Below, piece by piece: positions 19,801 through 27,777 of a stretch of DNA of 64,000 bases. Position numbers and translations under genes: made by a program. The notes beneath the pieces were generated by a model, which worked only from the letters and a program-made list of their open reading frames with translations, did no database searches and was not told where the DNA came from. The stretch spans positions 124,001-188,000 of the forward strand of contig NZ_JBANRM010000004.1 in NCBI RefSeq assembly GCF_037154085.1, given 5' to 3'. Positions within the stretch are counted from its first letter, which is position 1. Every line of letters starts with the position of its first letter. The stretch comes from Andeanibacterium fulvum (lineage in GTDB: Bacteria > Pseudomonadota > Alphaproteobacteria > Sphingomonadales > Sphingomonadaceae).

Positions 19801-20081
19801 GGCGTCTGCACCGGAGTGAAGGCCGGAAGCTTGTTCAGGCTGGTTTCGATTGCGGCAGTGCCCGTCGCCTTGAGCAAATCTTCGCCGACCGACACGATCG
19901 GACTATTCGCTTCATAGTCGCGCCGAACGATGCGCGAACCGGTGACGACAATTTCCTGAGCTTCCGGCTCAGCCTCATCGCCGGATGCAGATTGAGCCAT
20001 TGCAGATGGCGCTGTCGCCACGGCAGCAATCGCTGTTGAACACACGAACGCCAGACGCAACTTTGCTGTAGTGCCCGTCAT
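16872..20081 (-). CDS. TonB-dependent receptor 3 (large)
   Basis: A 1069-residue outer-membrane receptor. The signal peptide is LRLAFVCSTAIAAVATAPSA. The plug begins EIVVTGSRIVRRDYEANSPI and contains LRGLGTNRNLVLVDGRR and GGASATYGADAVGGVVNFIL, typical of the long oar/NicT-like TonB receptors common in sphingomonads. The barrel ends with YAGFNAKF (terminal Phe). The ATG at 20081 is preceded by GGGGAGAAGG, so it is preferred to an upstream TTG. It is divergent from the MarR gene at 20316, with a perfect 7-bp inverted repeat between them. It is distantly similar to TonB receptor 4 (47092) rather than to receptors 1 and 2. Import of a polycyclic, aromatic or sugar ligand cannot be distinguished. 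Confidence 0.93.
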   Translation of the reverse strand: MTGTTAKLRLAFVCSTAIAAVATAPSAMAQSASGDEAEPEAQEIVVTGSRIVRRDYEANSPIVSVGEDLLKATGTAAIETSLNKLPAFTPVQTPSLGGDIQPTATNTPGAATVSLRGLGTNRNLVLVDGRRATPANALGVVDINTIPAAAIDRVEIITGGASATYGADAVGGVVNFILKKNFEGLNLDGQIGTTERGDGTEYSISGIMGANFADGRGNVTFGLSMNDRRSAAQAEREWFQEVWSDPRFTGTEFFPDFSGFQPYGGINPTQASYDAVFGAGAVAAGSRLYFNEDGTAFTGFFQSPPGGVSRFKGDTSGPKWKKQADGTLGQNFLDGYVQLPLSRYNIYARGNYEINDWIGVFGQGTFTHVTTNTVQQPSPSVNGWSGFVPATSEVPAELRSILDSRVIPVGTSDAIRNLMHCDPLAVAGAAGSGASCDWQLTYYLNYANRESKTEVMTYNLVAGFEGTVPGSDWTWELYASRGQSQTTSLITGTASLERFRAVIGSPNWGAGFKATGNSAFGGFGASTATCTSGFDPFDVDQVISQDCIEAISANLQNKATMEQTVFEFNAQGGLFELPAGQLRAAIGASHRENSYDFINDTLTTQGRSFNDQAIGIYPSGNSSGEIKVDEIYGELLIPVLADVPGIKKFELNLGARSSDYNTTGNSFTWKAMADWEVTDWLRLRGGFNKAVRAPNIAELYLAPQQTFTAAGGGDVCRRNNTLGWSANPAKNANAANVEAVCRILMDKSIAGTADTFYSNPQFYNALGPAFAFPTLVGNPDVKPESAKTWTMGAVISSPFETPMLDRLRLSVDYYNIAVDDAIGPLTLDTAQRFCFDPTFNPAVSSNPTTAAASPFCQAVGRVAGDGALGNVQVTYLNNGRFRTEGIDVQLDWSFPVGPGTFSLNTVFNYLLTLKSAALPASAGAAGQLVEYAGTLGPAGSNAIAENGLNPGTFRWKMLNNFTYSIGKATLGLQWQHLPAAKSIAYTSDPNTPFVGSPAYDLFNLNGTYAVTDNVTLRFGVDNLFDKAPPLTEYNASATGLANTIGGFPINAYFFDQIGRRFYAGFNAKF

Positions 20082-20109
20082 AACCTTCTCCCCACTCAAC
20101 TCTTCGGTG

Positions 20110-20129
20110 GAATCTCTCGCAGAAGATTC
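20110..20129. promoter_or_regulatory. Inverted repeat in the receptor 3 leader
   Basis: GAATCT (20110-20115) and AGATTC (20124-20129) form a perfect 6-bp inverted repeat with an 8-base spacer, about 30 bases upstream of the receptor ATG. It could be an operator or an mRNA leader hairpin; nothing more can be said. Confidence 0.35.
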
Positions 20130-20182
20130 CCTGCCGTGAGTCGCACTTGTTGTGCGCAGTGCCGCTTTTCGGCCTTAACAAT

Positions 20183-20202
20183 CTATCTATCGTGGTAGAT
20201 AG
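20183..20202. promoter_or_regulatory. Probable MarR operator
   Basis: CTATCTA (20183-20189) and TAGATAG (20196-20202) form a perfect 7-bp inverted repeat with a 6-bp spacer in the gap between TonB receptor 3 and the MarR gene. A 20-bp AT-richer dyad between a MarR-family gene and a divergent target is the classic arrangement for this family. Confidence 0.65.
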
Positions 20203-20315
20203 TTCAACATCAAATTGGTCGTTTGCGGTAAAGCGTCCGCTGGCGTAGCCAAAGTCCGGGGGTTGGAATGAACAGGGGCGCTGCGGGGGCGTCGTAGCGC
20301 AAGAGGTAGTTGACA

Positions 20316-20828
20316 ATGACCGAAAACGACGCAGGCAAGCTGGATGATTTTGACGCCTGGAGCGACCACTACAACCAGTATTATCCGGGTGGCTCACGCC
20401 TCGATCAGGAGTTTCGCACCTCCCGCCTGCTCGTACTCGCCGCGCGCAGCTGGATGTATCGGATCGACAATCTGCTGCGTCAGGAAACCGGGCAAAGCCG
20501 GGCTCGCTGGCAGGTGCTGTTCGCCATCGCCTTTGCCGAACAGCCCGCAACCATGTCCGACATTGCACATCGCGCGCGCGTCCAGTGGCCCACGCTGGTG
20601 CGGGTGGTCGAGGGCATGGAAAGGGACGGGCTCATTAAGCGCGAGGATAATCCGGCTGACAAGCGCTCGAAACTCCTGCGCCTGACTCCTGCGGGAGACG
20701 ATGTGGTGGCCCACATCCAGCCCACGCTCGACCGCGAAAGGGCAACCCTCCTCTCCAGCCTTTCGGACGAGGAACTTACCCAGTGCACCGCCATGCTTCA
20801 GAAGGTCTTCGAAGCGGCGATACGGTGA
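20316..20828 (+). CDS. MarR family transcriptional regulator
   Basis: A 170-residue winged helix-turn-helix regulator. The recognition region is QPATMSDIAHRARVQWPTLVRVVEGMERDGLI, followed by the beta-wing KREDNPADKRSKLLRLTPAGD, which is diagnostic of MarR. A dimerisation helix closes the protein. The ATG at 20316 follows an AAGAGG ribosome site; a TTG six bases upstream is possible. It is divergent from TonB receptor 3 and probably represses it, and itself, through the palindrome at 20183. MarR proteins usually respond to phenolic or lipophilic ligands, which fits a catabolic uptake gene. Confidence 0.93.
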   Translation: MTENDAGKLDDFDAWSDHYNQYYPGGSRLDQEFRTSRLLVLAARSWMYRIDNLLRQETGQSRARWQVLFAIAFAEQPATMSDIAHRARVQWPTLVRVVEGMERDGLIKREDNPADKRSKLLRLTPAGDDVVAHIQPTLDRERATLLSSLSDEELTQCTAMLQKVFEAAIR

Positions 20829-20838
20829 CGGCCAGCCA

Positions 20839-20905
20839 TTTATGACCGGCCCCCACCGCCTTCATGACCCGGCCGCCTTTATGACCCGGCCTCCTTCATG
20901 ACCCG
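20839..20905. repeat. Short tandem repeats, ATGACCCGGCC units
   Basis: ATGACCGGCC (20842), ATGACCCGGCC (20864 and 20881) and ATGACCCG (20898) repeat at 22, 17 and 17 bases between the MarR stop and the TauD 2 stop. The last unit supplies the TauD 2 stop codon and final residues, so the repeat has grown into the gene end. Confidence 0.8.
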
Positions 20906-21843
20906 TCAGTGCGGGCCTGCTGAATGTCCACCACCTTGGGCGCCCGGGAGAAAAGCTCGGTATAGGGATCGTCGAGATCGATGCTGAATGGCTCCGTACC
21001 CTCGCGTACCGTGGTGCGGCGCATGTCGCGCTTGAATTTCGCTGAATCGAAATCGCCGCCCCGATGCATGCTGCACAGATTGTCCCAGATCACGAGATCG
21101 CCCGGCTTCCAGGTGACGTAGAAGGTGTAGCGCGGCTGGGTTGTATGATCGATCAGCCGCTTGATCAGCGCGCGGCCCTCTGCCTGATCCATCCCTTCGA
21201 TATCCATCGTATGCGCTGCGATGAACAGCGACTTGCGACCGGACCCGGCATGGGTGTGGACGATAGGATGGCGCGCCTTGAAGCGGTCGTTGATGGCCTC
21301 TTCCGAAATATCGGCCCCCGCCTGCTTGCGGCTCCACCAAAGGGAATTGATGCCGATCTTGCCTTCGATCAGCGCCTTGGTTTCATCGTCGAGGTCTTCA
21401 TAGGCGCTGCGGGCATCGGCGAAGCCGGTCTCGCCGCCTTCCGCCGGAACCTCATGCGCCAGCAGCAGCGAATAGGACGTCCGCTTCTCCATGAAGGCGC
21501 TGTCGGTGTGCCATAGGCGGTCGCCCTTGCGATACTGGATCGCGGCAGGGTCCTGCGTGATTTCCCCGTCAGCATTGAGATTGGAGGCATCGAACAACTC
21601 GCGATGAGGCAAGCGAGACTTCATGCCCGCGGACTTGGGCACCCGCTCCAGATAGCCGAAATTGCGACTGAACTGGACATGCTGGTCATCGTTCATGCCC
21701 GTGTTGCGGAACACGCAGACGCCATATTGCGACATGGCGTCGATCACCTGCTGCACCTCGCCGGCCGTAAGCGGTTTGGTCAGGTCCAACCCCGAACACT
21801 CCGCCCCGAACTTCTGCAGAATCGGCTCACACTTCAACGCCAT
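20896..21843 (-). CDS. TauD/TfdA family Fe(II)/2-oxoglutarate dioxygenase (2)
   Basis: A 315-residue dioxygenase with iron ligands His112-x-Asp114 (LWHTDSAFME) and the distal His in DNLCSMHRGGDFD. The 2-oxoglutarate Arg lies in KRDMRRTTVREG. It is related to TauD 1 (13530) and both keep an FDASN/YDASN motif near residue 88. This copy is longer and has a different substrate-facing region (INSLWWSRKQAG). Homology starts at MALKCEP, so the ATG at 21843 is used. It is convergent with MarR and divergent from the FucP-like transporter. A heteroatom-adjacent hydroxylation of a sulfonate, sulfate ester or ether is the expected chemistry; the substrate is unknown. Confidence 0.9.
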   Translation of the reverse strand: MALKCEPILQKFGAECSGLDLTKPLTAGEVQQVIDAMSQYGVCVFRNTGMNDDQHVQFSRNFGYLERVPKSAGMKSRLPHRELFDASNLNADGEITQDPAAIQYRKGDRLWHTDSAFMEKRTSYSLLLAHEVPAEGGETGFADARSAYEDLDDETKALIEGKIGINSLWWSRKQAGADISEEAINDRFKARHPIVHTHAGSGRKSLFIAAHTMDIEGMDQAEGRALIKRLIDHTTQPRYTFYVTWKPGDLVIWDNLCSMHRGGDFDSAKFKRDMRRTTVREGTEPFSIDLDDPYTELFSRAPKVVDIQQARTDGS

Positions 21844-22164
21844 TGGCACCCCGGAATCCTTATTGAATGCACTTTGCCTACCATAGTAGGAACTATAAGG
21901 GAAGTTCCGGCAGGATTGAGGCATGCACAGGCCTGCCTCCGCTCACTGGCCTGCCCCCGCCGCCCCAGACTCCGTCTCGGGCTTCGACGCAGGCCCTTCA
22001 GCGTGAGACAACGTTGTCCATATCGCCCGCATGTGCAATGAGGGCGGGCAGAACGGAAGAAAGGCTGCAGATGAGGCCCCATGGGGTATCAATGGGCACA
22101 GATGCAGGCACAATGACGCTCAACGGCAGCATACGACTTGCCGCACAGACCCTGAGGCCCTGAA
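21844..22164. promoter_or_regulatory. Divergent promoter region with a 14-bp palindrome
   Basis: A 321-base gap between TauD 2 and the FucP-like gene. ATAGT-AGGA-ACTAT at 21883-21896 is a perfect dyad, and its TAGGAACTAT core is identical to that of the element at 2249-2275. The TGCATA part is not conserved at the same spacing, so it is not counted as another copy. No gene was seen here. Confidence 0.45.
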
Positions 22165-23529
22165 ATGGTACAGACCGGTTCATCCACCACCCGCGTATCC
22201 GCCATGCAATCCGGCCAGCGGCCCGGTGCGACTGCCGCCTTTGCAGTCATCACCTGCCTGTTCTTCGCCTGGGGCTTCATCACTGCGCTGAACGACCCGC
22301 TGGTGGCCGCTGTGAAGGGCATCTTCACGCTCTCGCGCGTGGAAGCCCAGCTTGTCGCCTTCGCCTTCTTCATCGCTTACGGGCTGGCATCCTTCCCGGC
22401 GGCAGGGCTGATCGCGCGCCTCAGGCCCATGGCGGCTATTCTGTGCGCCCTGGCGATGATGGTCGTGGGCTGTGCAACCATGCTGGCGGCCGCGAACCTC
22501 GCCGTATTTCCGCTGGTTCTGCTCGGCCTGTTCATGCTCGCCAGCGGGATCACCGTATTGCAAGTGGCCGCCAATCCGCTGGTCGCGGCACTGGGCGACC
22601 CGAAGCGCAGTCACTTCCGCCTCACCCTGAGCCAGACCTTCAATTCCTTCGGCACGTTCCTCGCGCCGATCCTTGGCGCGCATTTGTTCCTCAAGGGACT
22701 GGAAGTGCAGGAAGGCGCTGCGGTCACCGAAGAAGTGCGCTCCCGGGCGCTGGGCGGTATCGACACCGCCTATGTCTGGCTTCTGGGCATGATCATCGCC
22801 CTGGGCCTGTTCCTCTGGCTCAACCGCAAGGTCGTGAATGACGCCCTGCCCCCTTACGATGCGGCACCCGGGAAGAGCGTCGCCGCGCTGGTGAAGGAAG
22901 CATTCTCCGCGCCCTGGGCGCTTGCCGGGGCCTTCGCCATCTTCGTCTATGTCGGCGCGGAAGTGTCCATCGGCACGCAGATGACCGCCTTCCTCAACGA
23001 TCCCGGCATCTGGGGAAGGTCCGACGCGGCCTTCTCGGTTCCATTCCTCGGCTGGGTAATGGGCAGCGACGGCGTGCCCGGCGTCTCGGTGGAAGAGGCC
23101 GGCAAGGCCGTCGCCTTCTACTGGGGCGGCGCAATGGTCGGGCGCGCTATCGGCTCCGTCCTGCTGGCGCGTTTTTCCGCACCCAAGCTCCTGGCCAGCT
23201 TTGCGGCAATTGCAGCGCTTCTTTGCATATATATCGCAAGCATCGGCGGTGTTGGGGCTGGCTTTGTCGCACTGACGATCGGGCTGTTCAACTCGATCAT
23301 GTTCCCGGTGATCTTCACCATCACCCTCGAACGATCCAGTGCCAGCGAAGAGGCGACATCGGGGCTGCTTTGCACCGCGATCATCGGAGGGGCGTTCGTC
23401 CCGCTGCTGGTGGGGAAGATTTCCGAACTCACTTCCTACCACGCGGCTCTGATAGTGCCCGCGATCTGCTATCTCCTGATTTGCCTGTTCGCCCTGCGCG
23501 CAAAAGCGGCTGCGGCAGATCGAGATTAA
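22165..23529 (+). CDS. MFS transporter of the FucP/GluP (fucose permease-like) group
   Basis: A 454-residue, 12-helix inner-membrane protein. The motifs FFAWGFITALNDPLV (TM1), LQVAANPLVAALG and LTLSQTFNSFGTFLAPILGA are hallmarks of the fucose/glucose-galactose permease family (proton symport of sugars). It stands alone after a divergent promoter and ends at a strong hairpin. Within a catabolic region it may import a sugar or sugar-like moiety; nothing in the neighbourhood fixes the cargo. Residues 1-14 precede the family's homologous start, so a start at the ATG of residue 14 is possible. Confidence 0.9.
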   Translation: MVQTGSSTTRVSAMQSGQRPGATAAFAVITCLFFAWGFITALNDPLVAAVKGIFTLSRVEAQLVAFAFFIAYGLASFPAAGLIARLRPMAAILCALAMMVVGCATMLAAANLAVFPLVLLGLFMLASGITVLQVAANPLVAALGDPKRSHFRLTLSQTFNSFGTFLAPILGAHLFLKGLEVQEGAAVTEEVRSRALGGIDTAYVWLLGMIIALGLFLWLNRKVVNDALPPYDAAPGKSVAALVKEAFSAPWALAGAFAIFVYVGAEVSIGTQMTAFLNDPGIWGRSDAAFSVPFLGWVMGSDGVPGVSVEEAGKAVAFYWGGAMVGRAIGSVLLARFSAPKLLASFAAIAALLCIYIASIGGVGAGFVALTIGLFNSIMFPVIFTITLERSSASEEATSGLLCTAIIGGAFVPLLVGKISELTSYHAALIVPAICYLLICLFALRAKAAAADRD

Positions 23530-23829
23530 ATCTCGGATGGACAAGGAGTGCCCCGGAGCCGGGCAAGCTCCGGGGGCGGGAGAGTAAGGAAGAGCCCAGG
23601 GAGGCAGCCTCCTCTTCTCGACGGTGATCGAGGCGTCGCTTGAGCGCATAGCCACCCAGCAAAGCAGCCATCAGGCCGAAAGGACCGACCTTCTTCAGCG
23701 CGGTCACGGTACCCGCTCCAAGAAGAGCGCCCGCAGGGCCGTTCACGCCATCGAGATGCCGCGCAGCCCGTTCGTCCACATAGTGGTGCAGCCCTTCGCC
23801 TCCTGACCGACCGCTCGATGACGGCGGCG
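23530..23829. other. Gap with hairpins and a doubtful minus-strand reading frame
   Basis: Three hundred bases. CCCCGGAGC (23551-23559) and GCTCCGGGG (23567-23575) form a perfect 9-bp stem that may terminate the FucP-like gene. CGAGAT-TAA-ATCTCG sits on its stop codon (23521-23535). On the minus strand a frame continuing from the DUF3237 end reads a hydrophobic stretch (VGPFGLMAALLGGYALKRRLDH). It might be a small membrane protein but has no convincing start or family match. Confidence 0.3.
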
Positions 23830-24279
23830 TCAATTCACCCGATAGACCGACAGCCGCACCGTCGGCCCAACCTTTCCACCGGTCGCGAGAAACAGCGCGC
23901 GGTTGACCCAATCATAATCTGGATGGCCGCTTTCGAGGCGAATGGCAGTGCGCATGTAGTATTCGGACGGGGGAACAGCTTCGCCAGCTGCGATGCGTGC
24001 CGCAACCTCTGGCGGGGCATGGCGGATACCCTGGCTGACCACTTCGATTACCGCACCGTCATCCGTTTCGATTGCGTAGCGCGCATCCAGGTCTGCAATC
24101 CCGCCAGCCAGCACAGTCTGCCAGTCTGCACCGACGTTGAGCACACGCCCCTGAAGCAGCGGCCCATTCGCCGTTCCGCCGACAATGGGAATGATCCGCC
24201 GAACACCGGCGGGACATACGCCCATTTCGTGCGGGCGGGACAGTTCGACGACCAGATCGAAGGCATGCTCCAGCTGCAT
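23830..24279 (-). CDS. DUF3237 family protein (1)
   Basis: A 149-residue protein of the DUF3237 family, whose members are small beta-barrel-like proteins of unknown function found beside aromatic and steroid catabolism genes. Recognisable family features are the N-terminal region with GVRRIIPIVGG, the central DWQTVLAGGIADLDARYAIE, the run GIRHAPPEVAARI and the C-terminal WVNRALFLATG. The ATG at 24279 lies 2 bases after the stop of the FAD monooxygenase gene, so they are co-transcribed. A paralogue is at 27305. A lactone- or quinone-handling or binding role is only a guess. Confidence 0.85.
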   Translation of the reverse strand: MQLEHAFDLVVELSRPHEMGVCPAGVRRIIPIVGGTANGPLLQGRVLNVGADWQTVLAGGIADLDARYAIETDDGAVIEVVSQGIRHAPPEVAARIAAGEAVPPSEYYMRTAIRLESGHPDYDWVNRALFLATGGKVGPTVRLSVYRVN

Positions 24280-24281
24280 TG

Positions 24282-25574
24282 TCACGCCGGAACCTTCGCC
24301 ACCTTGGCGCCTTCCGAAATAGTTCGGGGCGCAGCATTGAGCCGATCCTTGGCAAAGCCTGCTGCCTGCTGATAGGCCAGCATGAAGGCAGAGCGCTCTT
24401 CGGCGGAGATGACGTCGTCGATATTGTCGAACTGGCCCCCGCACCGATCTTCCACCATGCCAAGCAGGCCAAACGGACCCGCCCCGCGATTACGCATGGC
24501 AACCTGGCCGATGGGGCCGCACATCTCCTCGTCGAAAGTCTTGAGGGCATCCGGAGTGATGCCGCGATCCAGCATTATCCTGCCAATCACCCGGGCATCG
24601 ATGATAGCCTGAGAGGCCCCATTGGAGCCGGTCGGATACATCGGATGGGCCGCATCGCCCATCAGGGTTACTGGGCCATCGACCCAGCTTGGCAAGGGAT
24701 CGCGGTCGATCATCGGGTTTTCATAGGCCACGTCGGATTTGGCCAGCAGAGATGGCAGATCGATCCAGTCGTAAACAAACCCGTCGAACTGATGTGCGAA
24801 TTCCGACAGCTCGACCGGCCTGAACCAGCCGGACTTGGTCCAGTCATGGTCGGTGTCATAAGTCTGCTCGGCAATCCAGTTGATGTCCGCCAGCCCGTTC
24901 TCGTCCGGATAGGAGATCGGGTAGATCACCACGCGGTGGCGGCTTGTTCCCAGTCCGACGAAGGACGATCCTGTACGGATCGGCACGCCGCGCGCCGTGC
25001 CCCGCCACATGATCGTTCCGCCCCAATGAATGGGTGGCTGTTCGGGATGCATCTGCGCACGAACCGAAGAATGGATTCCATCCGCTCCGAATAGCAGGGT
25101 GCCATTGAACTCTTCCGTTTCACCACCGGCTTTTGTGACCAGCGCCGTTACCGAACCGTCCAATTCCTTGCGGTAGCCTGTCACTCTGTGACCGAGCTTC
25201 ACTGCGTCCGCACCCAGCCGCTCGATCACCTCGCGCATCAGGAGAAGGTGGAATTCACCCCGGTGAACCGCATATTGGTGCCAGCGATATCCGGCCAGTT
25301 TGCCGCGAGGTTCGGAATAGATTTCCTTGCCGTTCAGCCCGACGAGTGCCCATTCGCGTGCGGGTATGCCAACCCGATCAAGTTCCAACTCGCCAATTCC
25401 GAGATCTTCAAGTTCGCGCACGGCGTTGGGCTGAAGATTGATCCCCACGCCCAGAGGCCTGAGTTCACGCACGCTCTCGAACACGATGCAATCGACACCG
25501 ATCTGGTGAAGTGTCAGTGCAAGCGTCAGGCCCCCGATACCGCCTCCGGCGATCAATACGGTCTCATTCGGCAT
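24282..25574 (-). CDS. FAD-dependent aromatic-ring monooxygenase
   Basis: A 430-residue group A flavoprotein monooxygenase. The dinucleotide fold is VLIAGGGIGGLTLAL (GxGxxG, residues 8-15). A DG motif lies in LLFGADGIHSSVR near 170, and the FAD ribityl motif is TLMGDAAHPMYPTGSNGAS near 310. It resembles 3-hydroxybenzoate/salicylate hydroxylase-type enzymes that hydroxylate phenolic rings with NAD(P)H and O2. It is the first gene of a minus-strand pair with DUF3237 (1) and is divergent from an ACS-type transporter. Phenolic substrate hydroxylation is well supported by family; the particular phenol is not. Confidence 0.9.
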   Translation of the reverse strand: MPNETVLIAGGGIGGLTLALTLHQIGVDCIVFESVRELRPLGVGINLQPNAVRELEDLGIGELELDRVGIPAREWALVGLNGKEIYSEPRGKLAGYRWHQYAVHRGEFHLLLMREVIERLGADAVKLGHRVTGYRKELDGSVTALVTKAGGETEEFNGTLLFGADGIHSSVRAQMHPEQPPIHWGGTIMWRGTARGVPIRTGSSFVGLGTSRHRVVIYPISYPDENGLADINWIAEQTYDTDHDWTKSGWFRPVELSEFAHQFDGFVYDWIDLPSLLAKSDVAYENPMIDRDPLPSWVDGPVTLMGDAAHPMYPTGSNGASQAIIDARVIGRIMLDRGITPDALKTFDEEMCGPIGQVAMRNRGAGPFGLLGMVEDRCGGQFDNIDDVISAEERSAFMLAYQQAAGFAKDRLNAAPRTISEGAKVAKVPA

Positions 25575-25771
25575 CGCGATTATCGTCTTTCAGTCCCTTG
25601 TCCCCCAGCCCGCACTATCGGTGAGAGCGACGCCGTCAACCTTCCTTGTTGCGCATGACAATCTGCGCCTGCTCGGCCATTGGCGCGGCCGCAATCTGCA
25701 CGAGGCGATTTCCGGTTGCCTAAGGGCCCGCGCTGGTCGATCCCGTTTCGATATAATGGGGGAGACAGTGG

Positions 25772-27085
25772 ATGCAGGAAGCTGCAGGCGTAGAAACGTC
25801 CTTGAAGCGGCAGGTCGGGCGCAAGATCGCAGTCCGGCTCGTTCTTCCGATCGCCATACTGACGTTCGTGAATTCGATCGACCGGGTGAATGTCAGCTAC
25901 GCAGGCAGCGCCATGTCTTCCGATCTGAACCTTTCGCCCGAGCAGTTCGGACAGGGCGTGAGCATGTTCTTCATCGCGTACCTCCTGTTCCAGTACCCCC
26001 ATGTCCGGTTGCTGAAGCGCCTGGGCATCAAGCTCTGGCTGTTTATCTCCGTGCTGCTGTGGGCCTGTTCCGGGATATGGATGGCCCATGTGCAGAGCGC
26101 GGGAGAATTCTATGCGGCACGCTTCCTGCTCGGAATGGCGGAGGCCGGCTTCGCGCCTGGGATGACCTGGCTGATCTCGCGATGGACGCCGCCTTCCATT
26201 CGCGCGCGGGCGCTTTCCGGGGCACTTTTGGCAGTGCCCCTCTCGATGGTTCTAGGCGGGCCGCTCTGCGGGTGGCTGCTGGGTATCGCCAACCCGCTGG
26301 GCATGGAGGCCTGGCGCTACATGTTCCTGGCCGTTGCCGTCCCGAATGCGGTCCTGGCGGTGGCGGCAGCGTTCTATTTCGTTGACCGGCCGGATCGGGC
26401 TCGCTGGCTTACGGCCGAAGAACTGGCCTGGCTCGACAAGGAGATGGCACCCGGCGACGGCGGTGACGGACAGCCTGCCCCAGCCTTCGCGCAGATCGCT
26501 CGGGATCCCTGGCTATGGCGCTGTTCCATCGGCTGGCTGCTGATCATGACCGGCGCCTATGCGCTGGCCTTCTGGCTGCCCCAACTGGTCCGCAAACTCG
26601 ATCTGGGCGGTAGCGAACTGATGATCGGAACGCTCAGCGCCCTACCTATGCTGGGAATCGCGATCGGCCTTGCGGTGAACGGCAGGCTGTCAGACCGGGC
26701 GGGCGAACGCTTGCGCCATGTCGGCATACCGAGCGCGGCGGCCGGCCTTGCCATGCTCGCCGCTGCGGCGCTCCAGCCAGGCTGGCCAGTGCTGGCGCTG
26801 TTGTTCGTCGCCGGACTGGGCCTGGGGGCTGCGCAGGGTGTGTTCTGGGCGATTCCCAGCGCGGTCCGCCTTGGCGGGGACAGCGTTCCTGTCGGTGTGA
26901 TCGCGCTGATCAGCATGTTCGGCACGGCTGGCGGGATCATCGGCCCCTGGCTCACCGGCGTTCTCGTCGGCAGCAGTGGCAGCTTCTCGCTTGCCATCGG
27001 CGTACTAGCCTCTCTGCTGGTGGTCGCTCCCTTTATCGTGAGCTTCGATCGCGCCGGGCGGAGCAAGCCCGCCGGAGGGGACTGA
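25772..27085 (+). CDS. MFS transporter, anion:cation symporter (ACS) type
   Basis: A 437-residue inner-membrane transporter. TM1 includes FVNSIDRVNVSYAGSAM, typical of the ACS family (phthalate, 4-hydroxyphenylacetate and hexuronate permeases). TM4-5 include GMAEAGFAPGMTWLISRWTP. GGAGA precedes the ATG. It is transcribed divergently from the FAD monooxygenase and followed by DUF3237 (2) and a SnoaL-like gene, which supports import of an aromatic or aliphatic acid used by this cluster. Confidence 0.9.
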   Translation: MQEAAGVETSLKRQVGRKIAVRLVLPIAILTFVNSIDRVNVSYAGSAMSSDLNLSPEQFGQGVSMFFIAYLLFQYPHVRLLKRLGIKLWLFISVLLWACSGIWMAHVQSAGEFYAARFLLGMAEAGFAPGMTWLISRWTPPSIRARALSGALLAVPLSMVLGGPLCGWLLGIANPLGMEAWRYMFLAVAVPNAVLAVAAAFYFVDRPDRARWLTAEELAWLDKEMAPGDGGDGQPAPAFAQIARDPWLWRCSIGWLLIMTGAYALAFWLPQLVRKLDLGGSELMIGTLSALPMLGIAIGLAVNGRLSDRAGERLRHVGIPSAAAGLAMLAAAALQPGWPVLALLFVAGLGLGAAQGVFWAIPSAVRLGGDSVPVGVIALISMFGTAGGIIGPWLTGVLVGSSGSFSLAIGVLASLLVVAPFIVSFDRAGRSKPAGGD

Positions 27086-27304
27086 ACGAGTATTTCCCTC
27101 GCCTTTCTCCAGGATCGCCTTTCTCCGGGATCGTCACGGCCCGCAACTGGAGATTGCGGCGCGGGAATTGGGGCGTGCAAAGGCCCAGCCCGTGCTTTCC
27201 GCATCCAGGCTTGGTGCAGTGATACACTTTCACCCGGTATGCCTCTCGGTTACTGTCTGCCCGCAGCTGAGCGCATAACGCGGCTACCGGGTTGGAGGAT
27301 TGTC

Positions 27305-27775
27305 TTGGACGTACCGAAGCTGGACCTTGCCTTTCGCATCAGGCTCGATTTCGGCGAAGGACCGCGTGTGCGATTTACTCCCGGATACACCTCCTTCACG
27401 CGCGGCTTCGTGGGGCTGCAGGGCGGAGAAATCCTCGGCCCTCGCCTGACTGGCAGGGTCGTGCCCAATTCCGGCGGAGACTGGCCGCGCATGTGGTCCA
27501 GCGGGCTGATCGAGTTCGAGGCGCATTACATGCTGGAAGCAGACGACGGCACCCCGATCTATATTCACAATCGCGGCATCGCATATTCGAACCCGGACGT
27601 GATGGCGCGCATCGAGGCGGACGAGACCGTTGCCCCAGCCGACAATTACTGCCGCGTCACTCCGCGCTTCGAAGCCCCGGCGGGGCGGCATGAGTGGCTC
27701 AACCGCACGATCTTCGTTGGCGTTGCAGAGCGCCAGGGTGCCTCGACCCTGTTCGACTATTACGCGGTGAACTGA
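27305..27775 (+). CDS. DUF3237 family protein (2), TTG start
   Basis: A 156-residue DUF3237 protein (LDLAFRIRLDFGEG, GGDWPRMWSSGLIEFEAHYMLE, GIAYSNPDVMARIE, HEWLNRTIFVGVAE). The start is decided by a strong GGAGG (27294-27298) six bases before TTG 27305, which also matches the family's N-terminus. An ATG at 27239 would add an unlikely 22-residue leader. It is about 30-40% like DUF3237 (1) by eye, sharing the repeated features IxHxxPxVxARI and WLNR/WVNR. Two bases separate its stop from the SnoaL-like ATG. Function is unknown; context is phenolic catabolism. Confidence 0.82.
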   Translation: MDVPKLDLAFRIRLDFGEGPRVRFTPGYTSFTRGFVGLQGGEILGPRLTGRVVPNSGGDWPRMWSSGLIEFEAHYMLEADDGTPIYIHNRGIAYSNPDVMARIEADETVAPADNYCRVTPRFEAPAGRHEWLNRTIFVGVAERQGASTLFDYYAVN

Positions 27776-27777
27776 CC

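Noticed and set aside
20839..20905. Repeats considered as a CRISPR fragment
   Set aside because: Units are 10-11 bases with 6-12-base gaps and no cas genes are near; this is a simple tandem repeat.
23604..23830. Small membrane protein after DUF3237 (1)
   Set aside because: One hydrophobic stretch exists, but there is no clear start or ribosome site and the frame runs through terminator-like hairpins; kept only as a note in the gap entry.
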